Of a DNA stretch of 64,000 nucleotides, positions 36,996 through 50,615 are shown piece by piece. The position numbers were made by a program, and so were the translations under genes. The stretch's first letter is position 1. Each line of letters starts with the position of its first letter. Below the pieces are notes generated by a model. That model made no database searches. It saw nothing but the letters and a program-made list of their open reading frames with translations, and was not told the origin of the DNA. This DNA is from Pardosa pseudoannulata (Eukaryota > Arthropoda > Arachnida > Araneae > Lycosidae): positions 51,889,118 to 51,953,117 of the forward strand of contig CM063510.1 in assembly GCA_032207245.1 (NCBI GenBank), in the 5' to 3' direction.

Positions 36996-37590
36996 AGAAA
37001 CTGGTGTACACCCAAAATTTTGTCTTGGGAGGAACTTAACACTAGATTTACGAATGTTGATCTTATACCTATTTTTACTGAAGTGAGCCAATTTGACTCA
37101 TACAAGACAATTGAAGTTTTTTGCAAATAAAATAGTTCCAAATTAATTTAAATAAAATGTTTGTTATAAAAAATTCACGGAAAACATTTTTACTTATAAA
37201 ATCTGTTTCTGAAACACATTTTCCCCAAACATTTCTATTACATTTAGCACAATGGTTTCTTCATCTGTGTCTTTTGCACGATCGTTGAACTGGACAATTC
37301 TTTCGTGCGTCAGTATCATGAATTTCTGTCATTGGAATGTAAGTGTTCTCGGCTTCTTCTCTATATTTACTTTATACTATACTTTATATTTACTATATAC
37401 TATATTTATTACTATTATTTATTTTCATATACATTCTATGAGTCAAATTGGCTCACAACCACAAAAAAATAGGTATACCGCATTTGATAATGCGAAATGA
37501 AGGGGTCTGCGGGGAAGAGGAATGAAAGTTTTTATACATTTTATAACTTAACTAAAACAAAATGCATGTTTTTGAAAAGTGATATTAAAG

Positions 37591-37592
<2 letters not shown>
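36996..37592. repeat. Paired short repeats around a microsatellite
   Basis: GAGCCAATTTGACTCAT at 37085 recurs inverted as ATGAGTCAAATTGGCTC at about 37437 and again at about 37674. CTAGAAACTGGTGTACACCC at 36996 recurs at about 37880. This looks like an old element broken up by the TA tract. No gene recognised. Confidence 0.4.

Positions 37593-37661
<69 letters not shown>
37593..37661. repeat. (TA)n microsatellite
   Basis: About 68 bp of pure TA. Confidence 0.97.
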
Positions 37662-37663
<2 letters not shown>

Positions 37664-37699
37664 TTAAATTTTTAATGAGTCAAATTGGCTCGCTCCGTA

Positions 37700-37935
37700 A
37701 ATCTAATGTTAAACAATTAACCTGTAAATAATTAGTTTACTGAAGAAAAGAAAACTAAAAATTAGTCATTATTGAAGAGACTGAAAATTACAGGGTACCC
37801 CCTGTAATTTTGAATGCATGCAATTAAATTTCCTATAACTGTCAACAATTATAATCTTTAAAATATTTTAGGTTATTTCTAGAAACTGGTGTGCACCCAA
37901 GATTTTGTCTTGAGAGCGGCTCAATAAACTAAAGT
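37700..37935. repeat. Degenerate hAT-block copy E
   Basis: Repeats 36870-37020 closely (AAATTACAGG, TTTCCTATAACTGTCAACAA, CTAGAAACTGGTG, AAGATTTTGTCTTG). Confidence 0.65.
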
Positions 37936-38559
37936 GTAATCGTTTTCCAGAGCTCAATATGTGATATCAAATTATAAGAAATATGTAATGTATCTAAAGT
38001 CGAAGTTTTATTTTTTTAACTATTTTTTATTCATTTTTAAGCTGATCTTATTTGATTGAAACATATAAAGTAGCGCTAAAACTAACACATACTGAAAAAA
38101 ATAAAATATATTTTAAACATGTATAAAAATTTATGAATTTTTCTTGACAATTGATTAAATACATCATTTACGTTAACTTCAATATTTTCATGCATGCTTA
38201 ATAAGGTTAAATATGTGCTTAACAAGATGTTTTTTCTGTGTTGTGTTTCCCAAATATGTTTTCACCCTTTTTAGCTTTGAACATAATAAGTTTAGTATTC
38301 ATGGTTTCAGTCTCGTCGGTTCTGACTTTGGGTGTGCATCTGCCTAAACTATACATATTAAATTTACAGATCCATTTCTAATACTTAATCAAATAAAAAC
38401 ATAATGAACGCAAGTTAACTCTCTTTTTTAATTACTTATTGATTTTATCGACGCAATAAGAAATTTATTTCGCATTTCTACACTATTTAATTCAGTCGAA
38501 ATTTACATTTTATATGCATATTGTTGTTAATCATTTTATTTCAATCAGTAATAAAACCA

Positions 38560-39130
38560 CTTCTAAGAAACCATTCCACTCAATTTTAATACAATTGAAA
38601 AACCAATAAAGAGATATTAAAAAATAAGTTAATAAAAGGTAGAGAAGCTAGAATAAACAATATTACATTTATTATTTCTTTATCTGAAACAGTTTATCAT
38701 TTTTAAAAATAAGTTCTTATTTTGTATCTATTTGGCTTCTGAGAAGGATTTTGCTACAAATTTCTAAATTAATATCTCCAAAGCTTTTTCTTCATATTCA
38801 GAATTCTAGTTAATCAATAAGTTATTGAAACTGCATGCATCACCCAAGTTCTATAAAACTCTCTTTCTCTCCTTGTACCAATAAATAAAATTAAATCTAC
38901 AATAATTCCGAACAACTATCTTCTTTATGTTCCCATTGTCCCACATAAAAACCCTCGTTTGATTTTAATTTTATTTCCGTCGAGAAAAGTTTGAGTTCTT
39001 CCTATGAATATCCATTGAAAAAGTTTTTATTTCTAATATTTAATTAAAATAAAGTCAGAATAAGGACTCCTTTTATTAAATCTTCCATCGATTTTAATCA
39101 ATGAATGTGTGAAAACCACATTTTTCAGAA
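38560..39130. repeat. Degenerate hAT-block copy F
   Basis: Shows CACTTCTAAGAAACCATTCC, AGGTAGAGAAGCTAGAATAA, TTATCTGAAACAGTTTATCA and ATGTTCCCATTGTCCCACAT in the block order. Confidence 0.55.
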
Positions 39131-39257
39131 AGTTACTCCATCTTCTAACTGTTTTTCATCGTGTCTATATTCCATATTGATAAAATAATCGGTTACATAA
39201 TTGCCGTAAAAACAATGCATTTATCTATAGTAGTTGTATTACATATGCAACCTTATA

Positions 39258-40437
<1,180 letters not shown>

Positions 40438-41070
40438 TGATTTTATAAAGATTAAAATATTTACGAATAACTTTGCTATTGTCATCACAAAACATAATTC
40501 TTGTATATTTATTGTCATTTTAAAATAAAAACATAAAAACAAGTATACATATACAAACATATTTCGATATTTCTATATAGAATATACAGCTTCCATATAT
40601 TTTTGCTTTATAATACAGATCAGCTAAGTTTAAAATTACTTTTAAGCTAAGATTTCGAAATCTTTCTATCGTTGCTGTATCAGATCACCAATAGATTTTA
40701 AAAATTTCTTTTCAACCGTAACTATCACAGGAAAACGAAAGGGTGAATTAGGTCCTAAAAAGGATATACTACCACTAATAAGAACGAATGGTAAAAACTA
40801 CTCTTAAAGTGTTCCCAACCAGAAGAAATTTTTATTTTAAAATGTTTAAAATAGAAATTCTACTTTGTAATTTTTCACTTTGGACTCCAAAGTTTTTCAG
40901 TTTATAAAACATATTATTATTAGGCTTATTATAGCAAAATATCACAAGATGAATTCAATGTGCAAATACAAAAAAATTCTCTGATATGATTTTTAAGCTA
41001 TCATAAAAATGATATGCTGTGTACATGAAAAAGTTGGTGTTATGTTTTTCAAATTGAACAACTTATCTAA
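40438..41070. other. AT-rich DNA, nothing recognised
   Basis: No supported features. Confidence 0.5.
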
Positions 41071-41074
41071 AGCT

Positions 41075-41825
41075 TTAAAAGGATAAAATGCCTTTAGAAC
41101 TTGACGCAGCGCAAATTTATGACATTAAACTATCAAAAATCAAATTACGATTAAGAAAAATAGAAATGGAAATATTAACGGCAAACAGCAATTTTATAAC
41201 TCTAATTGAGCTACATCTTCTGTGCTCATAGATCGGAAATATAAATATAAACGGAAAATCAGTATGAGATTAAGGAACAAAGTGAGTAAAACTTAATAGC
41301 CAACATCACATTTACATTTTTAATAGTAAAAATCATATTTATAGCCCTAATCCAGCAGCATCTTCTTTGCAAATAACTTAGAACAATTTTTCTAAAGCTG
41401 TAAAAATTTACAAATTTTATTCAAAACGTGATGCAGAGAAAAAGAAGGATAGTGAAATATAAAAAATTAAATTATGATATAGAAAAATAGAACAAGAAAA
41501 CTTTAATAGCAAACAGCGTGTTTGTAGCCTTAATACAGCTAAATCGTCTATGCAGATAGCTCGGAATTTTTTTTTTATAAAGCTTAAAAAAATACAAATT
41601 GAATTGAAAAAGTAACGTAGAGCAAAAGTATAACAGTGCAATGGGAAAAATCAAATTGCGATTAAGGAAAAGAGAGTAAGAAAACTTTAATAGCAAACAG
41701 CATGTTTATAGCCCTAATTCAGCAACATCTTCTGTGAGGATAACTTAGAAATATAAATGTAAAAGGAAAACCAGGATGTGATTAAGGTACAATGGTAAGT
41801 ACAACTCAATAGTGAATATCGAATT
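41075..41825. repeat. ~184 bp tandem repeat, four diverged copies
   Basis: The block GCAAACAGC...TTTATAGCCCTAATTCAGC, followed by a CATCTTCT-type motif, recurs near 41181, 41325, 41509 and 41693 (spacings 144, 184, 184). Units also share GATTAAGG and AAAATCAAATT. Two overlapping short minus-strand ORFs are by-products. Confidence 0.82.
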
Positions 41826-42092
41826 AACAAATCTAACTGATTTAACTCTTTAGGGCAAAGACTAAGAGCTCAGAAGTACAGTTTTAAAAGAAAGACAGTG
41901 TAATTACATAAACTATATCTGTTGCTTTAAACTACATTTTTAAACTTAATTTTGTGCCTGAATCACGCCGGTCTTCCTCTTTTTAAATATTTTACAACAT
42001 TTTGGGAAAGACTTCTCTAAAATTATGATAGATAGACCTTAAACAAGTGGCAAGAGTAAGCAAAGCATTGAGGAGGTTGAATAGATACTCAC

Positions 42093-42367
42093 ATAGACTT
42101 CTTCCCATTGACTGACGTATCTCACCAGCCTTGATAACCTGAGCAACCTAAGGAGGGAGAGCATCTTCGCAAAACGCAGGATCCTAAGTGCGCGTCCCGC
42201 ATGTAGTAGTTGGTAATTGTCGCCATAGCCCTGGTTGAATATTAGGAAGATATAGTCGAAGGGGATCGAACTGAGGAGGTCCAAAAAGAACCATGTTCGG
42301 ATGTAAGTGCGCGCAATCTCTTTCGGGTCGAGGATCACCTGTTCCGAGTTATCTTGTTGCATTATAC
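42093..42367 (-). CDS. Ih: Ih/HCN channel exon encoding S3-S4 voltage sensor
   Basis: The exon downstream of the S1-S2 exon in the same channel gene. Its 275 bp give two bases completing the split Gly, then 91 codons ending on a codon boundary (phase 0). It begins [18 protein letters not shown] (S2-S3 loop). Residues 22-42 ([19 protein letters not shown]) are S3. Residues 57-84 are S4, with basic residues every third position (58, 61, 64, 67, 73, 76, 79, 82) and Ser at 70, the interrupted pattern typical of HCN sensors. It ends SQWEEVY, the S4-S5 linker. Acceptor TTTTGCAG and donor GTGAGTAT are clear. The pore exon (S5, filter, S6) and the CNBD exons should lie at lower coordinates; I could not find them, so the next intron may exceed the remaining 42 kb or an exon was missed. 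Confidence 0.94.
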
Positions 42368-42699
42368 CTGCAAAACAAAAAGAACAATTAGAACTTTGTA
42401 TTACATTTATAAAGACAAACTTATATAACATATTTATTCGTCTATTACGTCCACTGGATTTTACAAGAAGCAAAATATTTTATGCACAGCACGCACCTAA
42501 AACTTGATATACAGTGACTTACTTGATTGTCATCTAATTGCCACGCAGACCCAATGACGTTTAAATTTATTTAGAAGTGAAAATATCAATAATAAAGATG
42601 ATAACACCTAACAATGATAAAGTTTTATCGCAAATTTATATATAGTATAATTAATATAAATTAATATTTTTGCAACTATATTTAACTAACTTAGCATGT

Positions 42700-43321
42700 T
42701 GTGACTTCGGTACACTACATTAGCTTCACAAAAGGGTTTTGTCAAAGCCCAGGACAGGGCGACACTCTGTTTAGGTTTTTGACACTACAAAGGGTTGTCG
42801 CTTCGATCACACCTTGAGATGTCCGAGGTGAATCGCAAGAACGAACGGGACAACGAAATGGGAGACATTGAGGCGCCACCGAAGAAGACAACCAGAGGCT
42901 ACCAGAACAGCGACGCGGAAAGAAAAAGACAATGGGAAGAGGCGGGATGTGACGTCAGGCGAAGCGAGTTTTTCGCCAGAGAGTCCCCAGAGAAAGAACG
43001 GACAAAGGTTCGATTTGCGGCAGTTGGTTTGTTTTGGAGAGCTTTTCTCCAGCCTTTTTGTGGGACTCAAGGAGGCCCAGTTGTACTCCTATACAACGGT
43101 ATCTATCGGCACCTGTACGCAGACTGCCTTTTTTTTGGTTCGCCTTGAACCTGGGACTTTTAGGTTCGCACCATCCCGCCTGAGCCCTGTGAGTTTCATT
43201 TGGAAAATTTGTAAATACTCCATTTTAATCAAGAATAAACGTTGTTATTGTTTCTAAGCTGTACGTCGCGTTATAAGGACTTCGACAGCCATACGCTACC
43301 CGAGGATTCCGTGACGTTACA
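42700..43321 (+). mobile_element. Solo LTR in the Ih intron
   Basis: A 622 bp sequence beginning TGTGACTTCGG and ending GTGACGTTACA, flanked by ATGT at 42696-42699 and 43322-43325. TG...CA ends with a 4-5 bp duplication are the hallmark of LTR retrotransposon integration. It has an AATAAA signal (about 43231) near the right end and is much GC-richer than the intron, and no internal element region follows, so LTR-LTR recombination has removed it. Open frames of 117-129 codons inside read Arg/Glu-rich (KKTTRGYQNSDAERKRQW) but I do not recognise a protein. Orientation is inferred from the poly(A) signal, opposite to Ih. Confidence 0.87.
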
Positions 43322-43325
43322 ATGT

Positions 43326-43785
43326 CATGTAAAATGAATAGTATAGCAGACTTAGTAATGTCATGTTTTTGAAACCAACTTTGTGAAACATTGTGTTCAC
43401 GCGTCCAACATGCGTCAATCTATGAAAAATAGCCTTAATTACCTGCAATTAAATGTGAAAGTAAAGTAAATTACTTCCATATGTCTACTACCCGAGAAAT
43501 ACATTATTTGAAATGAAAGAAAAGTAGTTGATGCTAGTATGTTACAGATTAAGCACAGTAACAAGTATATATTGTAGCATCCAAACACATACGGAATCAA
43601 AGTTTCTTTCTAGAAGGCTACACTTGGACTACATTCGATTGGGAGATCATCAACCATTTCATTTGTAACATTGATATATTACCTTCCCCTTTTCATCTTT
43701 TCAACTTTCTGAAGTCATTTATGGCTGAAAGAATGTTTTCTTGCGACAATGTTGATGAGAGCACCATCAATAAACTGACCAAAAA
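43326..43785. other. AT-rich intron, nothing recognised
   Basis: No supported features. Confidence 0.5.
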
Positions 43786-43791
43786 GACGGA

Positions 43792-44660
43792 CTATTTTTT
43801 CAGCTTTTTCCAAATATAAGAAATATGATTCTTTGACTTAAATGCGTTGATAAGGGAATTGAACAGTTTAAAAATTAGTGCTTGGTATAAATTTGCCATT
43901 TTCTGGAAATATATCGCATTTTCAATTATTAATAAACTAGCATATAACCCGTCATATGACAGGATCAATAACGTTTTTAATTTTTCAGAATAGTAAAGTA
44001 CCTTATGAGGCAGGTAAAAAAATGGTTTGCTTTTTGGCTGAGAAATATCTGGTACAAGCTCAATAATTTGTTTATCTTCATACTCCTCTGAAATCTCCCG
44101 ATACTGTGAATGCAGTTTAGAATCATGTTGAAGTCGTTTAGAATGATAATTCAAAGTTTTCTTAGTCGAAATTACCTTTCAGTTCTTCCCATTTTTTTTG
44201 CCATAGTAATTAATGGAAGTAAAGAAATGAAGCTTTCATTCTCACTACACCCTGGAGGTAGATAGAATGTGTTGTTAATACCGGTAGTAAAATTTTCCTT
44301 GCAACAAAAAATAATTGAAGATTAAATTTAAAATTTGCACATATGTACCTAATTATTATAATTTAAGCCAAATACAAAAGACAATTATTTACGTAATATC
44401 TAAGTTCAGTGATAAAACGTATGAAAATAATACAGTCGATATTTAAATAATTTAAAATAAGAAATGATTAAATGGGGTGGTTAAAGGAATGGCGCCATAA
44501 TGCGAGAAAAAAACGTTATTTTTACCTATCTTTTATGTGATAAATAGATAAATTTAATCACCTGCTCTTAACCGGGGAAAATTGGGCTTGAAATAATGGC
44601 ATTAAAAGCTGGAAAAGGGGGAATTGTATTTCAAGATTATTTTGAAACATTTTTAATACT
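43792..44660 (-). pseudogene. BEL/Pao-type pol relic, copy 2
   Basis: The minus-strand ORF 44154-43792 (120 codons) reads RLQHDSKLHSQYREISEEYE, then an acidic linker, FFYLPHKVLYYSEKLKTLLI and LSYDGLYAS. This follows the order of the start of BEL/Pao reverse transcriptases: a basic ERL...Y..F..EYE region, the YLPHH.V motif, then TKLRVVFD.S. The match is weak but ordered. The RT active site and other pol domains are absent. The downstream plus-strand part (to 44660) aligns with 13878-14785. The element is truncated and cannot function. Confidence 0.55.
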
Positions 44661-45905
44661 ATCAGTCATCCTAAATATTTAATGCAGCTTTTACTTTCCA
44701 CAAAATTTCCTGACAATTCCTTTCATAAACTAACTGAACTGTTATAGGATGTTTTAATAGTACATATACAGTTTTGTATACATCCCGGGCTTTCTTTTAA
44801 ATTAAATACAATATTCATATTGAACTTTAGGAGCTGATTGCTGTTTCAAACATTTCGCTTCAAAAGGTACTTGGCTATTGAAATCTTCAGTTCTGGTTTA
44901 ATTTTATTCGTGAATTTTGGAGCTTCATTTTAATGGAAGGTTCTGGCATATTTATCCCGTACAGTATGAAAAGATGACTTCATCTATTAAAACACTACTA
45001 TAAATTTTATCATGCATCATAATTGCAATATAATTTAAATATTCACCATTTTATATTCAAATATATTCATAAATAGTTTATTTTTAATCCTTTGCCTCCA
45101 AAAGACTCGACCATGATGACATTTATGTTAGTTATTATATATATGTAATGATATTTTAAAGAATTAATAAACTTAATAACTATTATAAATTGAATTTATG
45201 GTAAACTTTTGGCAAACACTAGGACACTAAGTCAATCTTTGTTTAGCTCAATTAATCTTAATAACTACCTTACGTAACTTACCTTTAGTATTAGCGCCCC
45301 CCTCCAACCGTATAGCGTATGATCCTAATGCATCTGATTAGCTGGCTTCCATGAACCATCGTAACAGTATATAAACGAATATACAAAGTTTAGACGGGTT
45401 GTCTAAAGAAACTCATGGATAAAAAACATTTTTTTTCCTACATAGATATTATTATAAGTTTGTAGAGTTGGAAAATATCCATTACAAATTCCAACGTAAT
45501 TATAAGTGTATCTTAAAATAGTTTTTGAGTGATTCTACTCTGTAATGGATAACCTTGGCGAATATCTTTTGTTACTTCTTTAGCAGTGACGAGTACGAAT
45601 ACATCCATTGTATTCGTACCGAATGTAATCTGAATGTATTTGTATTCGTAAGAATAAAAATACAGTCCATCAGCTCTTCTTGTGTAACTCCTTATACAAT
45701 TAGTTTTCGCTTTCATCCGTGTCATTACATGACTAATCACTAAAACACAAATAAATTGTCATATACGTTCTTTTCACCCCAAAAGCCTTCTGGAGATGAT
45801 GCTAGAGTAAGCTGCATTTCTGTCTTGCAGAAGTAAGTTATTTGTTCTCTCGACCACCTTACTCACGAGTGAACCCATATCTTACCTGAGATTCTCTCAC
45901 CTTTG
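44661..45905. other. AT-rich intron, nothing firm
   Basis: A small hairpin-like stretch at about 45585-45655 has repeated TACGAATACA / TGTATTCGTA. No gene or element recognised. Confidence 0.5.
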
Positions 45906-45907
<2 letters not shown>

Positions 45908-45977
<70 letters not shown>

Positions 45978-45998
45978 TGTGTGTAAGTGTGTGTGTGT
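45908..45998. repeat. (TA)n(TG)n microsatellite
   Basis: About 48 bp TA followed by about 40 bp TG with interruptions. Confidence 0.97.
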
Positions 45999-46284
45999 GC
46001 ACAAGAACTACCTGATTTATAATATCTTATATTATAAAAATTGTGTATCGGGATTTGGGTCATTAATGCCACCAAGTTACTATATTTGACGATATGATAG
46101 CTCTAAACTTGGCGAAAAAACTTGATACATATAATAATGTAAACAGAATAAAAATGGATGTGTGTTTTTTTAGCTCACTAAAATGGCATACTCCATTAAA
46201 GTTATATTTTCTGTATGGAGGACAGAATAAAAAAAACAGATTTACATAGGGCTGGGTATTTCTCCTTGTGAAGGCATGCAGCTC

Positions 46285-46329
46285 TGAGTAATGTATGCAT
46301 ATATGTATGTATATATGTATCTATATATG

Positions 46330-46361
<32 letters not shown>

Positions 46362-46603
46362 TGGTCCGAGTATACACATTATATATAAATATATACACTA
46401 AGTCATTATTTATATCTCTTTATTAATCCATCTCACACGTATAATTATACATGGCGTCTCTTTTATATGCAAACAAAGGCAGTATTCACTACTTCGAGAG
46501 CCAAAAGGTCCGACTATAGTAATTGCTTATATATATATATATTATATATATATAATATATTATATATAATCCCTATATAAAATCTCTTAAATTATATATA
46601 AAT

Positions 46604-46682
<79 letters not shown>
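46285..46682. repeat. Cluster of TA-type microsatellites
   Basis: Three tracts, TATG/TA mixed at 46285-46360, broken TA at 46530-46570 and nearly pure TA at 46603-46682, separated by short unique DNA. Confidence 0.93.
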
Positions 46683-46686
<4 letters not shown>

Positions 46687-46789
46687 CATAGCTGTGGGCA
46701 AGCTATGCCTCAGCCGTCGACCTCAGTAGTCGGTACCGAATTGTTGCTGTGGTGGTTGAGAGAATGACAAGATTTTTCAAAGGATAATT

Positions 46790-47125
46790 AGCAACATCTG
46801 TATTTGGTAATTTCCAATTATCAACTCTCACGAAAATTTAGCCGTGCGGCCTCTTATAACCTTATTAGGCACCACCAGCTTGAGAAAGTAACTTTAGGTG
46901 CAGCCTTAAGAAATTTGAATTCTCCTAATCTCACTCCAGCCGGTTTCTGGTTATTAGGGTATTTGGAATTCATTCGTATACCATTCATCCAATTGAAGAT
47001 TCTATTTCGAGGGACGTTTCTGTTATTCATCCAGACATTTTACATATTTCTGTAACGGGTGTTGTAAGTCACCGTAAAAATGTCAAAGAAATATGCTGGC
47101 TGTCATGTTGAACACTTGTTCTATC
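46790..47125 (+). pseudogene. Mariner-like transposase C-terminal remnant
   Basis: Plus-strand frames give SPNLTPAGFWLLGYL, matching the SPDLTP.DFWLWGYLK block that carries the third catalytic Asp in mariner-like DDE transposases; here that position is Gly. After a frameshift come SISRDVSVIHPDILHISVTG and AGCHVEHL, the usual C-terminal end (GGHVEHL-like). No transposase could be made. The terminal repeats are not clear; microsatellites lie on both sides. Confidence 0.65.
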
Positions 47126-47326
47126 ACGAGTAAAGGAGAACAATGCACTGTTCACTGTGTTTCGAATGGTCGGGCTCTTTACCTGTGACTTTTTTATGTT
47201 TCATAACATAATCACTCTTGTTTTCCCCTTTCATCCAAACCGCATATATTTATCATTACTCCTTCCGTTTTTTATACATTTTAAAAGAATTTACGGACAT
47301 TCGGCCTAACCGGTGTCTATAACCCC

Positions 47327-47328
<2 letters not shown>

Positions 47329-47406
<78 letters not shown>
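47329..47406. repeat. (TA)n microsatellite
   Basis: About 76 bp of pure TA, 313 bp from the Ih S1-S2 exon. Confidence 0.97.
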
Positions 47407-47409
<3 letters not shown>

Positions 47410-47718
47410 CAAATTTCAATTAAGTGATTATTCCCCTTGATTTATTGGTGTGTATTATATTAATGAAACTTCAGCGTTAATTGCTAACATGATAAAGCAA
47501 TTATGTCAAAACCTACTAATAATTGAAAAAGAGTGATTCCGTCACAAAATATACTGTAATGTTGTGCTTTAATTCAGTAATATATATAGTACTTAATAAT
47601 TGCTAGTATTATAAAGAGTACTAAATATTTTCGAAGTAACATCAGTCATACTGCATTACAATCTCGTTACAGTAATATTGAATTTAAATATAGGATATAG
47701 TAAAGAAATATATTTTAC

Positions 47719-47882
47719 CCGTTCTGAAGTTGACGATAATGTCTAGAAGGAAGAGTGTGTCGGAGAGGCAGTTAAAGGCAATCCATCGCGCCGAGAGGTC
47801 GTCGTTGAAGAAGGAGATGGCAACTGGCAACACTATTAGATTCGTCACCAGCACCAGCAGCATCAGCAGATCCCAATAGAAC
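47719..47882 (-). CDS. Ih: Ih/HCN channel exon encoding S1-S2
   Basis: Internal exon of a hyperpolarisation-activated, cyclic-nucleotide-gated cation channel, a plasma-membrane pacemaker channel. The 164 bp give one base completing a codon, 54 full codons and one trailing base. Residues 1-25 start FYWDLLMLL and form S1; residues 33-52 ([15 protein letters not shown]) form S2; the exon ends in NFRT plus the first base of a Gly codon. The wording ISFFNDDLS and WIAFNCLSD is that of arthropod Ih rather than vertebrate HCN. The acceptor is TTTTCGTTTCCAG and the donor is GTAAAATA, both on the minus strand. Splicing to the exon at 42093-42367 rebuilds GGT (Gly) and continues the known FRTGIMQQDN sequence. 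The preceding intron is phase 2, so the upstream exon must supply two bases of the codon before Phe-Tyr-Trp. The exon sits beside microsatellites and TE fragments, but its coding frame is intact. Confidence 0.93.
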
Positions 47883-48289
47883 CTGGAAACGAAAACAAAT
47901 TCTTTAGAGCATTACCGAAATCGTAGCCGAAGGAATCGGCTAGGGTTGAAATACCCATCCCCAAAATTTTCAGACTTATACAGTATATCTACAGCAGATG
48001 TATGTGTACGGATTTCGTGAATTATATAAGTAAGAAATAAATTTGATATCTGCATACAATTTATTTTGAATACTGGTTTATATTATTGTTTATAGTTATT
48101 CATGTCATTAATAGTTATAGCTGGAAATGCTGATTTGTTTGCTTTTAGAAAACCGTATGCGTACCCAAACACCTAGGTATCCAACTCCTTGTGGAGCTAT
48201 AGATTTTCTTCTAAAGTCAAGAAACGCATAGATATATATTTATATATTTAACAACTTTTGTGATTATGTAAATAAATTTTGCTGTTGTT

Positions 48290-48420
48290 GCCAGTACTCC
48301 TTGGACAAACCAAGCACATGAATCAGATGTCTTATGGATTAAGGCGATGGAATGTATTTATCTTTTGACCACAAGCATTGGGTTAAAGAAAGGGTATGTT
48401 TAACTCTCTGACTGCTCAAT
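48290..48420. repeat. Diverged duplicate of 49626-49745 plus MITE end
   Basis: GTACTCCTTGG...CACATGAATCAGATGTCTTA and GGGTTAAAGAAAG match 49626-49745. It runs into TTAACTCTCTGACTGCTCA (48400), which matches the inverted right end of family M2. Confidence 0.65.
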
Positions 48421-48476
48421 TTGTAAACCCAGATCTCTTTAAAAATTGCGTATTTTTTTGTTGCATAGTTTAAGTA

Positions 48477-49218
<742 letters not shown>

Positions 49219-49494
49219 ATTGAAGAATTGAAATACTAATTTTTTTTCTAACAAATATTTTTTATATTGACTTTTATCATGAGAAACTAAGCTTTCAGAA
49301 AAAGTAATTTCAGGTGTTATCACATAAAAAAATTATTTTTTTTTAATAAATTTCAGTTGAAATACAGTTAATTTCTATTTATAACATACTATCTATAATT
49401 CTATTATCTAATATAACTATAGTTCTAGTCATATAATTCTATTTATTACTAAATTAAATGTCTAATACTGTATATAATTTATTCCACTGGTTAA

Positions 49495-49621
49495 ACGGTG
49501 AAAAGGCGAAATGTGCTTCTTAAAAAAGGAAGAAAAACACATTCCCGCGAAAATCGCGGAATGAGCAAATTTTGCTTCATTTGAATTGCCCGTGGAAATC
49601 GCGGGATGAGCAGTCAGAGGG
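49495..49621. mobile_element. TTAA-flanked MITE, family M2, copy 2
   Basis: Bracketed by TTAA at 49491-49494 and 49622-49625. Contains two internal copies of an AATCGCG motif (CGCGAAAATCGCGGAATGAG and GTGGAAATCGCGGGATGAGC). Inverted relative to 20572-20696. Confidence 0.77.
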
Positions 49622-49625
49622 TTAA

Positions 49626-50179
49626 GTACTGCTTGAATGATCCAAACACAGGAATTAGATGTCTTATGAATTAAGGCTATGGGTTGTGTCTTTCTTTTGA
49701 CCAGAACAGCTGGGGTTAAAGAAAGAGTTTGTTTCAGTTAGTCTTAGTTTTTTAGAAGCAGGAACCAAGCAAAAAACCCCCAGGCCTGGCCTGCTACATC
49801 CTGAGGTGTCATTTGAAAAGTTAGTTCAGATTCCCTTCAAAAAGTCAAGAAACGGAGACGGAAATCAGCATGATACAGGCTTAAGCACATTAAGTGTTGT
49901 GACACAATTTCATAAAAGGTACATCTTGAAACTTGAGGAAACTCATTTAGTAAAGAAAAAGGTTAAACCACCATTTCTCTCAAACATGTCAATCAATTGC
50001 TATACTACGCCTTCAGTAATGACATGAAATTGGTCACTTTGTAATCGTTTATATTTCTCATTGTGCATATTCATGCGGCTAATTTTAAAAATTTCAATAA
50101 GCTTTCTTAGTATCTATCCTCTCAATTTTTTAATGTCACTGAAAACTTCACTAAGCTACTCAGACATTTTAATGTTCTT
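49626..50179. other. Duplicate segment, then unrecognised DNA
   Basis: 49626-49745 is the partner of 48290-48400. The remainder shows a 73-codon ORF (49806-50027) with no known domain. Confidence 0.45.
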
Positions 50180-50190
50180 CAAATCTTTTG

Positions 50191-50368
50191 TACCGAATGT
50201 TGGTCGAAAGGTAGGGTACTGCTTTTGTACCGGGATTCATGGGCTCGTTTCTCGCTGCTGGTGGGGTTGTTCATAGCCGTTCGAAATCTGTTTTACGTAG
50301 TATATCCAGGTTTCATTTGCCCTCTTATAGGAAAACAGTAGACCGAAGTACTCCAAAGCAAACCAAAC
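50191..50368 (+). mobile_element. tRNA-derived SINE (family 1, copy 6)
   Basis: The only plus-strand copy. Head TACCGAATGTTGGTCGAAAG, B-box region damaged (GGGCTCGTTTCTCG), tail CTCCAAAGCAAACCAAAC. Flanked by CAAATCTTTTG at 50180-50190 and CAAATATTTTG at 50369-50379. Confidence 0.85.
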
Positions 50369-50615
50369 CAAATATTTTGAATTAAAAAAGTGAACGACAG
50401 AGGTAATTTATAATTGGTGGAATTTTCAATTGACTAAGGCATTTTAAATATTACAAACAAACCTAACAAATTTAAAATGGTCTAATACCATCTGTGATCA
50501 GTCAACAAATCCAGTTAGGCAACTTGAATTTTCGAAACATCATCCACAGTACTCACAGCACTGCAATTGTCTAATTTTTAAAATTTACTTAAATATCACA
50601 CTTTATAGTGTAGAC

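Larger units (their letters stand above)
42368..47718 (-). other. Ih intron between S1-S2 and S3-S4 exons
   Basis: This 5,351 bp phase 1 intron has GT-AG ends on the minus strand. It hosts a solo LTR, a BEL/Pao-derived relic, a decayed transposase tail and several (TA)n tracts. I see no further exon in it. Confidence 0.88.

Noticed and set aside
41417..41696. Two overlapping minus-strand 74-codon ORFs as paralogous small genes
   Set aside because: They are shifted readings of adjacent units of the 184 bp tandem repeat.
42795..43257. 117-129 codon ORFs as a host gene
   Set aside because: They lie wholly inside the solo LTR defined by TG...CA ends and the ATGT duplication.
45280..45360. Possible extra Ih exon near a GTAAGT donor (minus strand)
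   Set aside because: The frames leading to the donor are closed by stops and the peptide shows no HCN similarity.
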